From Acanthopleura granulata (lineage: Eukaryota > Mollusca > Polyplacophora > Chitonida > Chitonidae), in contig JABBOT010000080.1 in NCBI GenBank assembly GCA_016165875.1, positions 37,553,281 through 37,617,280 on the forward strand: a stretch of 64,000 nucleotides of DNA. Direction: 5' to 3'. Made by a program: the position numbers and the translations under genes. The notes under the pieces are model-generated. The model was not told the origin of the DNA. It did no database searches and saw only the letters and a list, made by a program, of their open reading frames with translations. The stretch's first letter is position 1; each line of letters begins with the position of its first letter. Positions 50,950 through 62,500 of this stretch are shown one piece after another.

Positions 50950-50988
50950 CATATATATTTTTTTTTTTCCTTTTTTTTTTTTTTTTGT
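50950..50988. repeat. Poly(T)-rich tract
   Basis: Two T runs separated by CC and ending 'TTTTTGTAG'. It could be the pyrimidine tract of an acceptor for the candidate exon that follows, or the tail of a minus-strand insertion next to the transposase remnant. Confidence 0.6.
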
Positions 50989-51052
50989 AGCGTCCTTAGC
51001 ATTTCAGCCAGATAAAACGTGACCTGAGAAGATTCTAGCCTATTCTGGAAAA

Positions 51053-51261
51053 ATGACAGCTGCGTTACCATTAACAACAGATATCTTATCGGGCAAAGCA
51101 TCAGCGTTTCACGAGTTACCCTACAGAGAACTAATATGTAAAGTTATATGGAAATATGGAAAGTATGAGTTATTTTGTGCTATGAGATTGATTTCTACAT
51201 CAAAAAAGTTTGCATGGCACAGTCATGAGGCGATATTACATGGGCTGATGCAAGAACTCAC
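51053..51261 (+). CDS. Possible orphan first coding exon
   Basis: An ATG at 51053 opens 69 codons plus two bases that end exactly at a strong donor, CTCAC|GTGAGT. A pyrimidine-rich acceptor ('TTTTTGTAG') lies about 65 bp before the ATG. The predicted peptide starts MTAALPLTTDILSGKASAF and includes HELPYRELICKVIWKYGKY, which has ordinary protein composition. No downstream exon could be joined with confidence before MICOS10 at 52684, and I do not recognise the protein. It could be a real gene, a transposon-linked exon or chance. Confidence 0.25.
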
Positions 51262-51799
51262 GTGAGTTTACCCAGCAGAAATCCCGTATTTCCGGAAATG
51301 AAATCACCTAGTAAATCCCATTTGCTTCGTTAGAAAACGGGATGCAGAGGGCGTTTTATTCTCCCAAGTGTGGTGCTCAGATTTGACCATATATGATGAC
51401 AATCCGATGTGTCTTAACTATGTCAGGCCATACGTTTACGCGAAAAATGTCCTGTCCATAGGAAATATGTCTCCAGCCACAAGCCGCATTATGGGCATCA
51501 AATAAACACACTTGTCTACTTGATGAAGATTTTTCGGGGCTGCATTATGTTTGGCGACAGGCGAAATGTTCCATATTAAAGGCTTTCAAAGGAGCTTTTA
51601 GAAAACAATTGTCGGTCTATACCATTTAGGCCTATGCTAATGGAAATAGTTGAACAATATGTCAAAGTACGTTTTAAAAACAAATTCACGTTATCAAGTG
51701 TATACTTACCTTCCGTCGATTTCAGCAACAGTGAGAAAAAGGTAATACTGACATTTAGCGGAGAAAGGATCTTGATTTCATATCATAGAAGCTGGTTGT

Positions 51800-51985
51800 T
51801 GATCGACCCAGGTGCGTCGAGCTAGTTTGGTCGCTAACTGTGTGTTCGAGTCCAGCTTTCGTCGTTCGCCGAATGATAAATTGGGTTTCCATCGAGCTTT
51901 GTTCGGTTCCTCCTCATCATACTGCGCTGACCGCTGTGAGAGAAATATTCTTGATTACGGCTTACAACACCAATCAAACCGCCCT
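51800..51985 (+). mobile_element. SINE-B copy, 5'-worn
   Basis: A B-box-like 'GTTCGAGTCCAGCTTTCG', the body 'GTTCGGTTCCTCCTCATCAT', and the 3' end 'GAGAAATATTCTTGATTACG' / 'CTTACAACACCAATCAAACC'. Lies between the transposase remnant and MICOS10. Confidence 0.75.
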
Positions 51986-51989
51986 GTAG

Positions 51990-52683
51990 GCAATATGAAA
52001 GAACTGCTACTCGGATGACCCCCAGGGCTATGAGCTTTCCGTTTGTACTAGACCATATAAAATCCTTCCCCTTTTCATTTGTAAAACTATAACTAAATGG
52101 AAAAGAAAATTAATTTTGAAGGCCTTTAATCTTTTTTCTTACTTTAGTTTTATTGCTCTTAGGCTACCAGGGTCGATCGTGTTTCCACAGTATACAAGTC
52201 AAATACAGGTCTGGGACTAATGTAACAGGCATATTAAATTCCAGTATGTATGCAGGCACACTTTATTCAGCTATATGACCTACGGCATCCCCATATATAC
52301 TGTATCTGTGTAAAGCAGCAGGCATAAACATATAGACCTTGGGGTGTACCGTTTGTCAGGTTAAATTGAAACATTAGCACGTATACTAATGACCCCATGC
52401 ATAAACGATGTTCGATTAACTTTTATACAGGGCCTACCAGGCACATCGAGTACAAAAATATAGACCCCAACACTAAACCTTGAATTTTGATTTTGATAAG
52501 GCTCTGTGTGTTTTATATAAGCTTCAGGTGAAATGACGACGCTATTATATCTGCAAGGAGCATAGTCATAAATATAGTCTAGCAACTGCTAACAATGCCC
52601 TGTAATGTTCAAGGCCTCAGCAATGTAAAGTCCGTAGTCAAGTCATATTTTTAAGTCAGGGTTTTTGACTATCCGGCGACAAG
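51990..52683. other. Upstream region of MICOS10
   Basis: No gene was recognised. The MICOS10 promoter must lie here, unless the orphan exon at 51053 is a 5' exon of the same transcript. No clear core-promoter motif was found. Confidence 0.35.
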
Positions 52684-55600
52684 ATGGCGGAGACACAGAA
52701 AGTTCGATCAGAAGACATTCCCGGAGAAAAATGGGACCGATGCCTTTCAGACACAGCAATTAAAGTTGGTAAGAGAAAAAGTATTGAACGTGTTTGGTCA
52801 TTGAGCATAATACGGATGCCTGCCTTGAACAAATCTAGAAGATGTTTCTGATGTAATGCACGTGATGACAGATATGTGACAGTGGGAGGTCCAGATTTCG
52901 TTACCGGTAGTGAGAAAAATGAAAAAATCAGCACGCGACAGAAATTCTACATCTCACTCACGCCAGCTTCATTGTTTTGAGTAAAAAGATTTATGCTGAA
53001 ATACGTGCCTTATCACGACGTAGACAAAATGACTATTAACAAGTATTAGCTGCAAGCTGAAGTCAGTTTATCAAGTTTCTCAGTTCGATATTCCTCACAG
53101 GGTCGTAGACAGGTTTGAATCATTCACTTCAGCCCTTTTCCGTTTGCGACGGCCGTGATGTGGTCTCTTTTTGACGAGTGATTTGCGAAAATGAGCAGAT
53201 GGCTGTTCGTTGATAATTCAAATCATCGAGGCAGATTAACTCTGCTTTAAAGATTTAGGGGTACATTATTCCAGTAAAGAGACATATTTGCAGACTTTGG
53301 CAGAATTATACAAAGTTACCTCCCTTTTTGTGAGATTTCTCCCTTGCTTACATGTAACATAGCGAGCAAAAAGAAAAATAGATTTGAAAAAGCCACTGTA
53401 AAGTATTTCACCACATGATTCTAAAGCACAGAAATTGACAAAGTGAGGAAACTCATGTGTAATAGAATTCGTCACGGTTGATTTGTTTGCAGCTTAATTT
53501 TAGTCTTTTCCTGACTTTTCCTGCTGCAAGTCATAATGTGAAGAGACCAACCTGCATTACTGACTCGTATTCTGTATTCTGTAAAAACAAATTATAATAT
53601 TCCTTGATAAGCTGATATATTATTTTATTTTGTTCAAAGCGAAAGCTACTAGAATATGTTAATTAACCCATCCTCTGACATGCCAGAGGGGTGATTACAG
53701 CTGTTGGTTATTAACATGCTTCAAGGTCCATAATACCTACATGAGTAAGACCCTATACGTCTCTGTTGCTTGACCCTGTGCTTTATTATTTGTCACAGAC
53801 ACTGCTTGGTTAACTCAGATGAAGCATATTTTTGGCTCTAAGTCTATGGCAATTTCTTTCAGCCTCCTAACGTAACAACTTCCACACACCTGTATTGATG
53901 CATATACTGTCTAGACTCAAGTCGCAAGCACAAGATCCCGACTGCCCTGAATACGAAGAATTCAACTCAAAACGTTAACGTCAGTGATAAATTATTATGC
54001 TGCATCTGCCATCATCCTAGTAACAATATCACTGGAGTAGCCTCCCTTGCAACAAACGGGTGCATTCTGGGATTGTAAGTTCGTAATGGTGGTACCCGGA
54101 GATCTATAAATATACTGCTGGTGTTCCTGCTTTGAGTAGACTTCTTCCTACCCAGAGCAGTCAGGTGTGGTTGCAGCTGAGTCCAGGCGAGATATGTAAC
54201 AATACAAATGTGTGGAATTTATTATGATGGGAGGCTGGAAGAAAATCCTCTGGACTTCGAGCGAAAAAATATGCTTGATCTGGGTTAAAAAAGCAGTTTC
54301 TGTGGCAAATAGTAAAGTAGAGAGTCAAGCCACAGAGGCGCGCAGGGTATAGCTTGAGTAGACTTCATCACAAGCAGTATTGTAAAGCTTATAGACAGAT
54401 TTTCACAAGGTCTGATAAAAATTTATCAGAGACATGTCTATTTACAGCAGACCCACCCCCTTAAGTTAATGATAGTGATAACCCTAATCTGTTGGAACGA
54501 ATAACACTTAACTGCCTTGGTTCACAAATTACTAGTATATGTTTTGTCAAATTCAATTCTTATATAATTAGAATTTGGCTTTTGTTTGTATTAAAGTGAG
54601 AGGAAAGATAAGAAAATGGAGAATGAAAGCATCCAAAAAGAAAAGAGGTGACATTTTTGTCAAAATTTTGTCACAGGCTAACTTGTCCATTCCAGCAGTA
54701 ATTAAGAAAGCTATTCTTTTCTTTGATGTTTTTGTGGTATTTTTACTTTTCTTCCAGCAAGTGGCTTGGGTTTAGGGATTGTGTTTTCTGTCGTCTTCTT
54801 TAAAAGTGAGTACTTTTTGGTCATTCATTCGCTTTTAACAGCTCGAAATAAAAATGATGACCTCAAATCCAGTCCAATTCATCACAGGGATGACTTTCTT
54901 TCTTGCCAATAATTATGATCTCAGATATGTAAATGAGCATTTGTAGCATTTTATCCACTTCCATGTTGTTTTCAAATGTCAAACATAATTTAATTAGTGG
55001 GTTTTAAATAGGAAAATAGAATGTCTTGGGGATTGTGGCATAAAAACAGTGTCTTTTCTTTAAAATTATAGACAGACAAAGGTGCTAAGAGAAAAATCAA
55101 AATGGACGGGAATTCCTTTTTCTCTTTGGGGTCTTTAATATTTAGGGATTCACACTGTGTGTGACAATGGATATTACTGTGTAAATTTTATCACAGGGGT
55201 GTCCATGGTTCAGTTGGTTAGCACAGTAGCACAGCGTAATGACCCAGAAACCTCCTACCATTGCAATCTCTGTGAGTTCAAATCCAGCTCATGCTGACTT
55301 TCTCTCCTGCAGCACATGGGAAGGTCTGCCAGCAACTTGCTGATGGTCGTGGGTTTCCGCGGGGCTCTGCCCGGTTTCCTCCCACCATAATGCTCGCAGC
55401 TGTCATTTAAGTGAAGTATTCTTGAGTACAGCGTAAAACACCAAACAAACAAATAAATTAATAAACACATTTTATCTCCGTGAAAGACAAAAAAACCAAA
55501 CAAAAAAAATGAAAGTGGAAGGTGGTTCATTCTGTGGCATTCTGGTTTATGTTCTTAGACATCGGGAATGCTGGATATTTGACCTGAATTTCTTATATCC

Positions 55601-57150
55601 AGACATAGGGTGTGCCTTTCTTTCTGAAAATCAAAATAAAATCAGGAATACTCATAATTCTCTAATATATTGTTCATTCTAGCCCAAAGGCAGACTGTTG
55701 TATGTGTGAAAAACTGTTTCAGTTGTTTTCAGGGAGACTCTGTTACAGGCAGGCTAGCGTTTATTTGAGACACTTTTTCAGTCATTACTTTATTCCAGGG
55801 AGACCATGTGTTGATGTGGCCTGTACAAAGGCAGACTGGTGTATGTGTGAAAGAGCGTGTCATTTGTCACTTGTTTTTCAGGGAGGCCCTGGCCTGTTGG
55901 GTTTGGGGCTGGTGTAGGATTGGGTATGGGCTATTCAAATTGTCAGCATGACTTCCAGAGCCCTTATCTACTGCATGGCACCAGAACAAAGGTAAGGTTC
56001 ACCGTTGTCACTCCAGAAGTAAAATCTCAAAGATGTATATATCAGTATTTCGGGTATTTTTTTTTAACATGATTGTTCAGATTGTTGCACTATCAGAGAT
56101 AGATGTACCAGTGTTGTGAAAGTATGGTTGACTTGATATGAAGTCAGACAAAGGTGAACTGTGATCCATGATAAAACTTCCCATCCCTTCTTTGTGACAT
56201 TAATCATGTCATAATTTATGGGTATAGCTCATTTCATTTGGTGAAATTCATCTGCTGTATTGTGTAATGTAAATAGTTCGGGTAGTTTGGTTTTTGCTTA
56301 TTACATACATGTAAAAATGGCCTAGTACATACATGTAAAAAATGGCGTAGTACATACATGTAAAAATGGCCTAGTACTTACATGTGAAAATGGCCTAGTA
56401 CTTACATGTAAAAAATGGCCTAATTCATACATGTAAAAATGGTCTCTGCAGTTATCTAATTGAGTCATTATTATTAGGGAAATGTTCAGAACTGCCAGTC
56501 AAAAGAGTACTCTGTATGATTATCTGCATGGTATCTGAAAGTGTAAGGTGTGACTTGGGCCTCTGGTTTCATCCTTGCCTGAGAAATGAAAATCTGCCTG
56601 AAAGTCTAAGGTGTAACTTGATTTTTTGGTTTCCTCCTTGTATAATCCATGGAGAGTTGTGGTATGAGTTGAGCTTCTAGTTTCCTTCTCATATAATCTA
56701 TGAAAACCTGTGTAGAAATTAAAAGTTTATATCAGACCAAAGGCTTAATACCAGTCTTGTCCTCGTAACAAAAGTAAACAGGACCTTTACCCAGGCTCAG
56801 GTCGATAACACACTTTATGTGTTATGCACTTTGAACATTATTGTTGGGTTGTCATCCATGCCTGATCTGAGGAAAGCTGTTGTGATGTTTGAGGTATGAA
56901 TGAGATCTCTGGTTTCTTCCACGTCTGGTTCATGGAAACCTGTCTGACGCACCACTGGATGTGAAGTCAGGGCTCTCCGCCATGCCTAACACACGGAATA
57001 GCTGTAAAACAAATTAGAGATTCAGGTTTACCACATGGAAATCTGTGAACATTTGAATGTGCAGTGATTAAGATACTGTTTCTCAGACATGTAATTTTGT
57101 TGGTTTTGCAGGTTACAGATAGAGCAGAATCCTCAAAATCACCACAGTAG
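52684..57150 (+). CDS. MICOS10: MICOS complex subunit MIC10
   Basis: Four exons: 52684-52768, 54758-54805, 55882-55991 and 57112-57150 (85+48+110+39 = 282 nt) give 93 residues; phases 1,1,0. The protein reads [20 protein letters not shown], then [20 protein letters not shown], then a basic turn ([12 protein letters not shown]), then [20 protein letters not shown] and LLHG. This is the MIC10 hairpin: two membrane segments each with a glycine motif ([14 protein letters not shown]) around a positively charged loop, plus the conserved [18 protein letters not shown]10 oligomerises in the inner mitochondrial membrane and bends it at crista junctions. The human protein is 78 residues; the extra length here is in the N-terminus and a Ser/Lys-rich tail ([16 protein letters not shown]). 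The last exon is only 12 codons plus stop. Intron 2 carries duplicated acceptor-like segments. The gene looks intact. Confidence 0.97.
53747..54352. mobile_element. Foldback/MITE-like element, family F, copy 3
   Basis: The longest copy of the family. The left end is 'CCCTATACGTCTCTGTTGCT' and the right end 'GAGAGTCAAGCCACAGAGGC' / GCGCAGGGTAT. Inner pairs include 'GGTTAACTCAGATGAAGCAT' near the left and 'TGCTTGATCTGGGTTAAAAA' near the right. Its central part ('AAGCACAAGATCCCGACTGC', 'GTAGCCTCCCTTGCAACAA') is shared with copy 1. In MICOS10 intron 1. Confidence 0.87.
55196..55465 (+). mobile_element. SINE-B, best full-length copy
   Basis: The tRNA-like head has an A box 'TGGTTCAGTTGGTTAGCAC' and a B box 'GAGTTCAAATCC'. 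The body reads 'CATGGGAAGGTCTGCCAGCA', 'GATGGTCGTGGGTTTCCGCG', 'GGCTCTGCCCGGTTTCCTCC'. The 3' end is 'AAGTATTCTTGAGTACAGCG' / TAAAACACCAAACAAAC, then an (AAAT)-type tail. It serves as the reference copy for the other SINE-B calls in this window. Sense orientation in MICOS10 intron 2. Confidence 0.93.
55686..55885 (+). repeat. Tandem duplication carrying MICOS10 exon-3 splice acceptors
   Basis: 'AGGCAGACTGTTGTATGTGT' at 55688 recurs as 'AGGCAGACTGGTGTATGTGT' at 55829. Three acceptor-like sites, each followed by GGAG, are present: TTTTCAG|GGAGACTC (exon base 55733), TTCCAG|GGAGACCA (55799) and the true TTTTCAG|GGAGGCCC (55882). The extra sites are 149 and 83 nt upstream of the true one, so their use would shift the reading frame. 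Confidence 0.85.
56295..56450. repeat. ~24-bp tandem repeat, seven copies
   Basis: The unit 'TAGTACATACATGTAAAAAT' plus GGCC appears about seven times in MICOS10 intron 3, with variants CTTACATG and a one-base length change in the A run. Confidence 0.9.
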
Positions 57151-57452
57151 TTCTAGAGTATTTATTTCACAGAGTGTGTTGACTTGTTTTAAATCGTGGC
57201 AGTGAGACACTTCAAGGTTGACCTTACAAAGGTCAAGAGCTTTCCACGCGTTTGAACTGGATGAACGTTGAATTGTGTGCTGATGTAAACTGACCTGGTG
57301 TACATGTAGATATGTGGGTGAAGGTTCCTTGTTGCGTCTTTTATAGTGCTGGTTTGGGTGAAAAACTTTGTGTGACACTGCCCAGAGATTTCCTATTTCA
57401 TTGAAATACTTAATGTGTATCCAAGAGGTTTTCAAGTGTAATCAGAATTGGT

Positions 57453-57458
57453 AATAAA
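57453..57458 (+). terminator. Polyadenylation signal of MICOS10
   Basis: A canonical AATAAA about 300 bp after the stop codon at 57148-57150, the first such hexamer in the 3' flank. GT-rich sequence ('GAAGTGATGTGTCC') follows within 30 bases. Confidence 0.6.
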
Positions 57459-57479
57459 ACGTAGAAGTGATGCAAGAAG

Positions 57480-59340
57480 TGATGTGTCCAGACCCTTTAT
57501 ATTGTAGCTATTCTGAGTGTTCACATGGATAGGTGTCATTTATATTATGCTTCACAGAACGGCTGAACTGAAATTATGATATTTTGAGAGTGTGTTAACG
57601 GTGGAAGTACCAGCCGAAGAATATGAGAGCCGTACATGTAAGTTGGACTTACATGTAAGGGGAGAAGGCTGAGACTTTTCACCCAGGGAATTAAATCCCA
57701 TGGTCCTCACAATAACCTCACAAAGCGTTGAACAGACATGATGGATGGTTATGATAGATGTGATAGGTTTGTAGAGCCCTGGAGCATCATAACAAGAACG
57801 AATGCAAAAACTGGTTAATCGGCTCGAATTTCAAGACAGACTGAATATGTGTATCCCACGATTCCAATCAGCCCATCAAGCCAGCGCTAAAAATTTGTTT
57901 CATTAATCATGCTCACAGAACAATTCCACAATTTACTTCGAAGAAGTTCAAAATATGACTAGGACGGAGGTGAAATTTTTTTTCCATCAAGTTCTCGCAC
58001 TGTTTTGAAAGACCTTGATTGTAACTGTAACTTCGAATAAGGAGTAAGGACTTATGGCCTGTGCCATAACATCAGACCGACGACAGCTTCCTTAAAAGCC
58101 GCAGTGGTACCTGCGATCACCTGAGAAATTGGTTTCATTCCTCCAGCCAAGTCAAGCATTTAGAATACAATGTTACGTTAATGCAGAAGCGAATCCCGGA
58201 GCATGGCTAACCTATTTCGGAGTCCGATAGAGGTGTATCATAAATGTGCAGTATAGTGTGGTCGACTCAACATCTACAGCCCTCTCAATCTGTTGACCTC
58301 ATTTTGAGAAATGTTTGTCATGGAATTTCGCATTGCTTTATTTCACACGCTTTTGTGTTCTAGCCAGACTCTGGTCCAAATCTGGCTGTCGTGAATTGTG
58401 AAGAGCGTATTTAGTGTGTTATATGTAGTAAGCAGAAAGCGGAGGAGTTCAGCTCAAAGTTAGTGCATGTATAATACTGTTTGGCTTTATCCCTGGTGTC
58501 TGCTACGGATATCCCCGAAATAACGTGATAGCGGCTTCAATACAATGATGAGTGAGGATGAGAGATTCATTTGTTTTTCATTCTTGCATTTACGACTACT
58601 CTTTGTGAGCTGGTAGGGTCTTATTAATATTGGTGGTCTATTCAGCTTGGATCTGTGTCCCTATTGCGCAGGAAAAGACATAGTCCTACTCTATTGCCGA
58701 CTTAAGCAACTGTCTCAAATTATTACTAGCCTAACGAACAAAGAAAAACACAACGCGCTGCAAGGAAAGTGGACCTTTAATATTTAAAAAAACATAAAGA
58801 AAGTACAAAACATGTCATTTAAGCACTGAATTACGAATGCATTTACGCGATCTAAAGCAGATCTAGCGCCTTTGTAATAAAACATTATCGTATTGATCGA
58901 CGAAGCACGTACCAGTCGAATTATCGTTGATATGTTTGCGAGTGTATGCAGGTAGCACGTGAAGCACGATTCAAACAATGAGTTACAGTATACCTTATGT
59001 TGCAAACGATCATTGGTGGCTGAAGAGAGTGCAAGAAAGAATAAGCTCTTTTTAATTTCGGTATTTACATAAATGAGCCTAAATCTATACGCGTTACATG
59101 GCTGGGCTGTGGCCAAGTCTGCACAAAGGGACGCGCCAAAACATACTCACGTATGCACACGTACGCGCACAACCCAATACATGTGTGTATGTACAAATGT
59201 AACACATTGGTAACCTCAGCACTACCTCCCTTGGCGCTCAGCGTAAGAGGAATGGACAAGTACTGATTTGTTAGGTGTCAGTCACCTTCATTAAATCAAG
59301 ACAGACACTTCGCCTATAGCTAGAAAATGGAGTGAAGCGT
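57480..59340. other. Gene-free stretch between convergent genes
   Basis: Lies between the 3' ends of MICOS10 (plus) and the second SLC17 gene (minus). Open frames up to 110 codons on the minus strand near 58800-59120 show no domain and no splice pairing. No repeat family was recognised before 59340. Confidence 0.4.
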
Positions 59341-59364
59341 AGTGTCTACCTTGATTTAGTGAAG

Positions 59365-59552
59365 ATGGGTGTCAGTATGTTGTGACTGGGTGGGACGTCA
59401 AGTTTGGTGTCTTCGGCCTGGCAACCCAGTGATACAGCACATTAACTATGTCGCCATTGGATCCGGTCTGCTGCAAGGAGACACCGTCGTCATGTGACCG
59501 AAACAATATTTAGAGCGACGTTGAACCTCATTCAAACAAACATACAGATGTG
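59365..59552 (+). mobile_element. SINE-A 3' part
   Basis: 'GGTGTCAGTATGTTGTGACT', 'GGTGTCTTCGGCCTGGCAAC', 'GGAGACACCGTCGTCATGTG' and 'GAGCGACGTTGAACCTCATT' match the body and 3' end of the SINE-A copies at 3482 and 60110. The tail is CAAACAAACATACA. It ends about 10 bp from the SLC17 stop codon and so probably forms part of that gene's 3' UTR in antisense. Confidence 0.8.
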
Positions 59553-59560
59553 GAATTATC

Positions 59561-62500
59561 TCAGAGATTGGTAGAGTATACAGCTGTGTCAGAGCCGGTG
59601 TCTTTCGTCGTTTGTAGGTCTCCAGGAACAACATCGTCCTCAGTCGAGCTTGAATCGTCTAAAATCACCGTCGACATTCCGGTTAGAGCGAGAGGGGATT
59701 CTGTACCACTGTTTTGAGAATTCATGCTCTCCGTTCTCACATCTCCCTTCCCGCTTTCAACTTCATTGCAGAATTTGTCAGGTTTTGAGTTTTTGGGGTC
59801 TCTTTCTTTGAGGTCACCCTCAGCATCCGGGGCCACGGTGAACTCCGTATTCTGGGTATTTCCAGCCCATGGTTGCTCTTTGGAGCTGCCCAGAAGCAGG
59901 AATAGGAGGGCCGCACCCACGTACATACCGGAACACATAAAGAAGACCTGGTCCCATTCGTCAACCGAACCCTGTAGAAAATTCAGTGTACGGCCTGATT
60001 AAGAACCATAAAACACGAACAGGTATTCGGAAAAGCTTTTCCGTATAAATTTATACAGCCGACACAAAATAGGATCAAACTCATTCAGTGCAATAATTCA
60101 ACAAACAAGGAAGACTGGTGGGGAGGTCCCGGATCAACCCCGGGTTTGATCATACCAAAGACTTCAAAAATGGTACTTGTTTCTGCCTCGCTAGGTGATC
60201 GGCACTGAGAGGTTAGAGCAAGAAACCAGGACGGTTCGGCCTGGTGTCAGTATAATGTGATTGGATGAGATGTCATGTCTGGTGCCTACGGCATGATGTT
60301 CCAATGGCGGTAGCGCTTTCGCGGCATGGACTCGCGCCCTGTCACAAGCAGACACAGCATCTACATTCTAAGGACACGGCGTCGTCATATGAATGAAAAA
60401 TTGTTGAGTACGACGTAAAACCCAAGCATGAACACATACATACAAGGCTACCTGTGGCTAACTAGATCTGAAGATACACTTGCTTCACGTTTCTACCCTT
60501 CAGAATGGTCGTTTCAGTACACAAACGCACGACTCAGATGCCTTCCGGCGTCAAAAATGAAGTTCAGAGCCGTGGTTACCTCGGAGAGTACGAAAGCAAA
60601 TATGGAAATAGGCAGAAAACGGCAAGGTAACGAGTCTTACTTCATATCTAATATTAGAGAGCAGCAACTAATGCCAGCTTCGCTAAGTCACCGAAGTGTG
60701 TGGACTACTAGACTCTCAGCACAACCGAGAGGAACCATCCTGCTCTGCATATTACCCAAGATGGTTACGATGTTCATTAGCGACAAAGTTTCAAATTGCC
60801 TACCTTGTGTGTAAGGATGGATGTGATCAGAGGAGCCGCCATGCCCGGTATACCACCCGGGGAGGATATGCTGCCCATTAATGAATGTCAAGAGACTCAC
60901 CTTGTGTTTAAGGATGGACGTGATCAGACGAGCCGCCATCCTGGGCATACTGTCCAGGGTGGTTACGATGTCCATTAGTGACATATCAACAGGCTCACCT
61001 TGTATGTAAGGATGGATGTGATCAGAGGGGCCACCATGCCCGGTATACTGCCTAGGGTGGTTACAATGCCCATCAATATGCCCGTATATCTGAAATATGA
61101 AATCTCTCGGTCATAAACATATATGAAGCAGAAATAATTGAATAAAGTCTTTTCTATTTTTTCATAGCGGTCCGTTTTACTGATGAAGGAAACCCTTTGG
61201 TAAACCACCGAATTTTAACAAGTTAATGACAAACTTTGCCACGTATGAGTTTCATCCTCTATGTTTGTCGTGCGAATGTGGAACGTTTATATGGCAGGCA
61301 TGCCATATTGGTGTAAAACCAATGGTCTTAATGGTCTTCAATTAACGCACGTAAGATTTCGCCAGTTGCTATTTCCAACGGACACTAAAAGCCGTCATGG
61401 AGCAGTGGAACATTCTCCACACAAACAAGGGAAGCAGTGCAATATGGACGTTATGTGCCACACAAACAATGGGAGCAGTGGAATATGGGCGTTCTTGACC
61501 TCACAAACAATTGGAGCAGTGGAATATGGACGTTCTTTGCCACACAACCAATGGGAGCAGTGAAATATAGATGTTTATGGACACACAACCAATGGGAGCA
61601 GTGGAATATGGACGTTCTTGGCCACACATAGAATGGGAGCAGTGGAATATGGCCACACAAACAATTGGAGCGTTATAATATGGAGATTCTTGGTCACGCA
61701 AACAATGCGAACAGTAGAATATGAACTTTCTTGGCCCTCCAAAACAATGGAAACAATGGAATCTAGATGTTCTTGGCCACACACACAATGGGAGCACTGG
61801 ACCATGGATATTCTGTATTCAACACAAGGATTCCACCTGTTAATTTGGATCGCCCACCTTATCACTGACCCACATCGGGTTTCTCCCTGTACTTTGATTG
61901 AACCGTAATGTTTTATGCACAGTTCAAAACGGCATGTTATAACTAAGCACTTTCAATTGGATCGATCTACGTGTGCGCTTTCATTGCCTTATCTAAGTAA
62001 GATTTGTACATGTACGAAGCAGGATGTAGCTGGGCCAAACAAAAGTGTGGGCTACTATCCAAACAGGGATAACATTTAGGCTGCACAGCCTGTAGACGAC
62101 AAGCTAAGTAGTTTACCAACAAAACCATCTCATACAGCTAACCACAGTATTTTTATTTATTTATTTATTTATTTATTTCACTGGTGTTTTACGCCGCACT
62201 CAGGAATATTTCACTTAATCGACAGTGGTGGGACGAAAAGGGGGCAGAGCCCAGAGAAACCCAAGTCCATCCGCACGCTGCTGACAGACCTCCCTATGGC
62301 CACACTGTTTTGTCAAACTATGTTATCTATACTCAAAGAACTTAACCAGGCACTCCCCTGGTTTTCACTGTGGCGATTTTGTACACATGCGATTAATATT
62401 CTTCTGTATCATAAGAATGTGAAACCGTGTGACCCTTTGGCTAATGAAAAACGACATAATGATTGGAATCCATGTGTTTTAATGATACACTCATGCATTT

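Noticed and set aside
58784..59116. 110-codon minus-strand frame 3' of the second SLC17 gene
   Set aside because: No domain, no paired splice sites, and positioned beyond the transporter's stop codon.
61261..61908. Several 90-100-codon frames on both strands
   Set aside because: They read the ~42-60-bp minisatellite inside an SLC17 intron, and frames are open on both strands at once.
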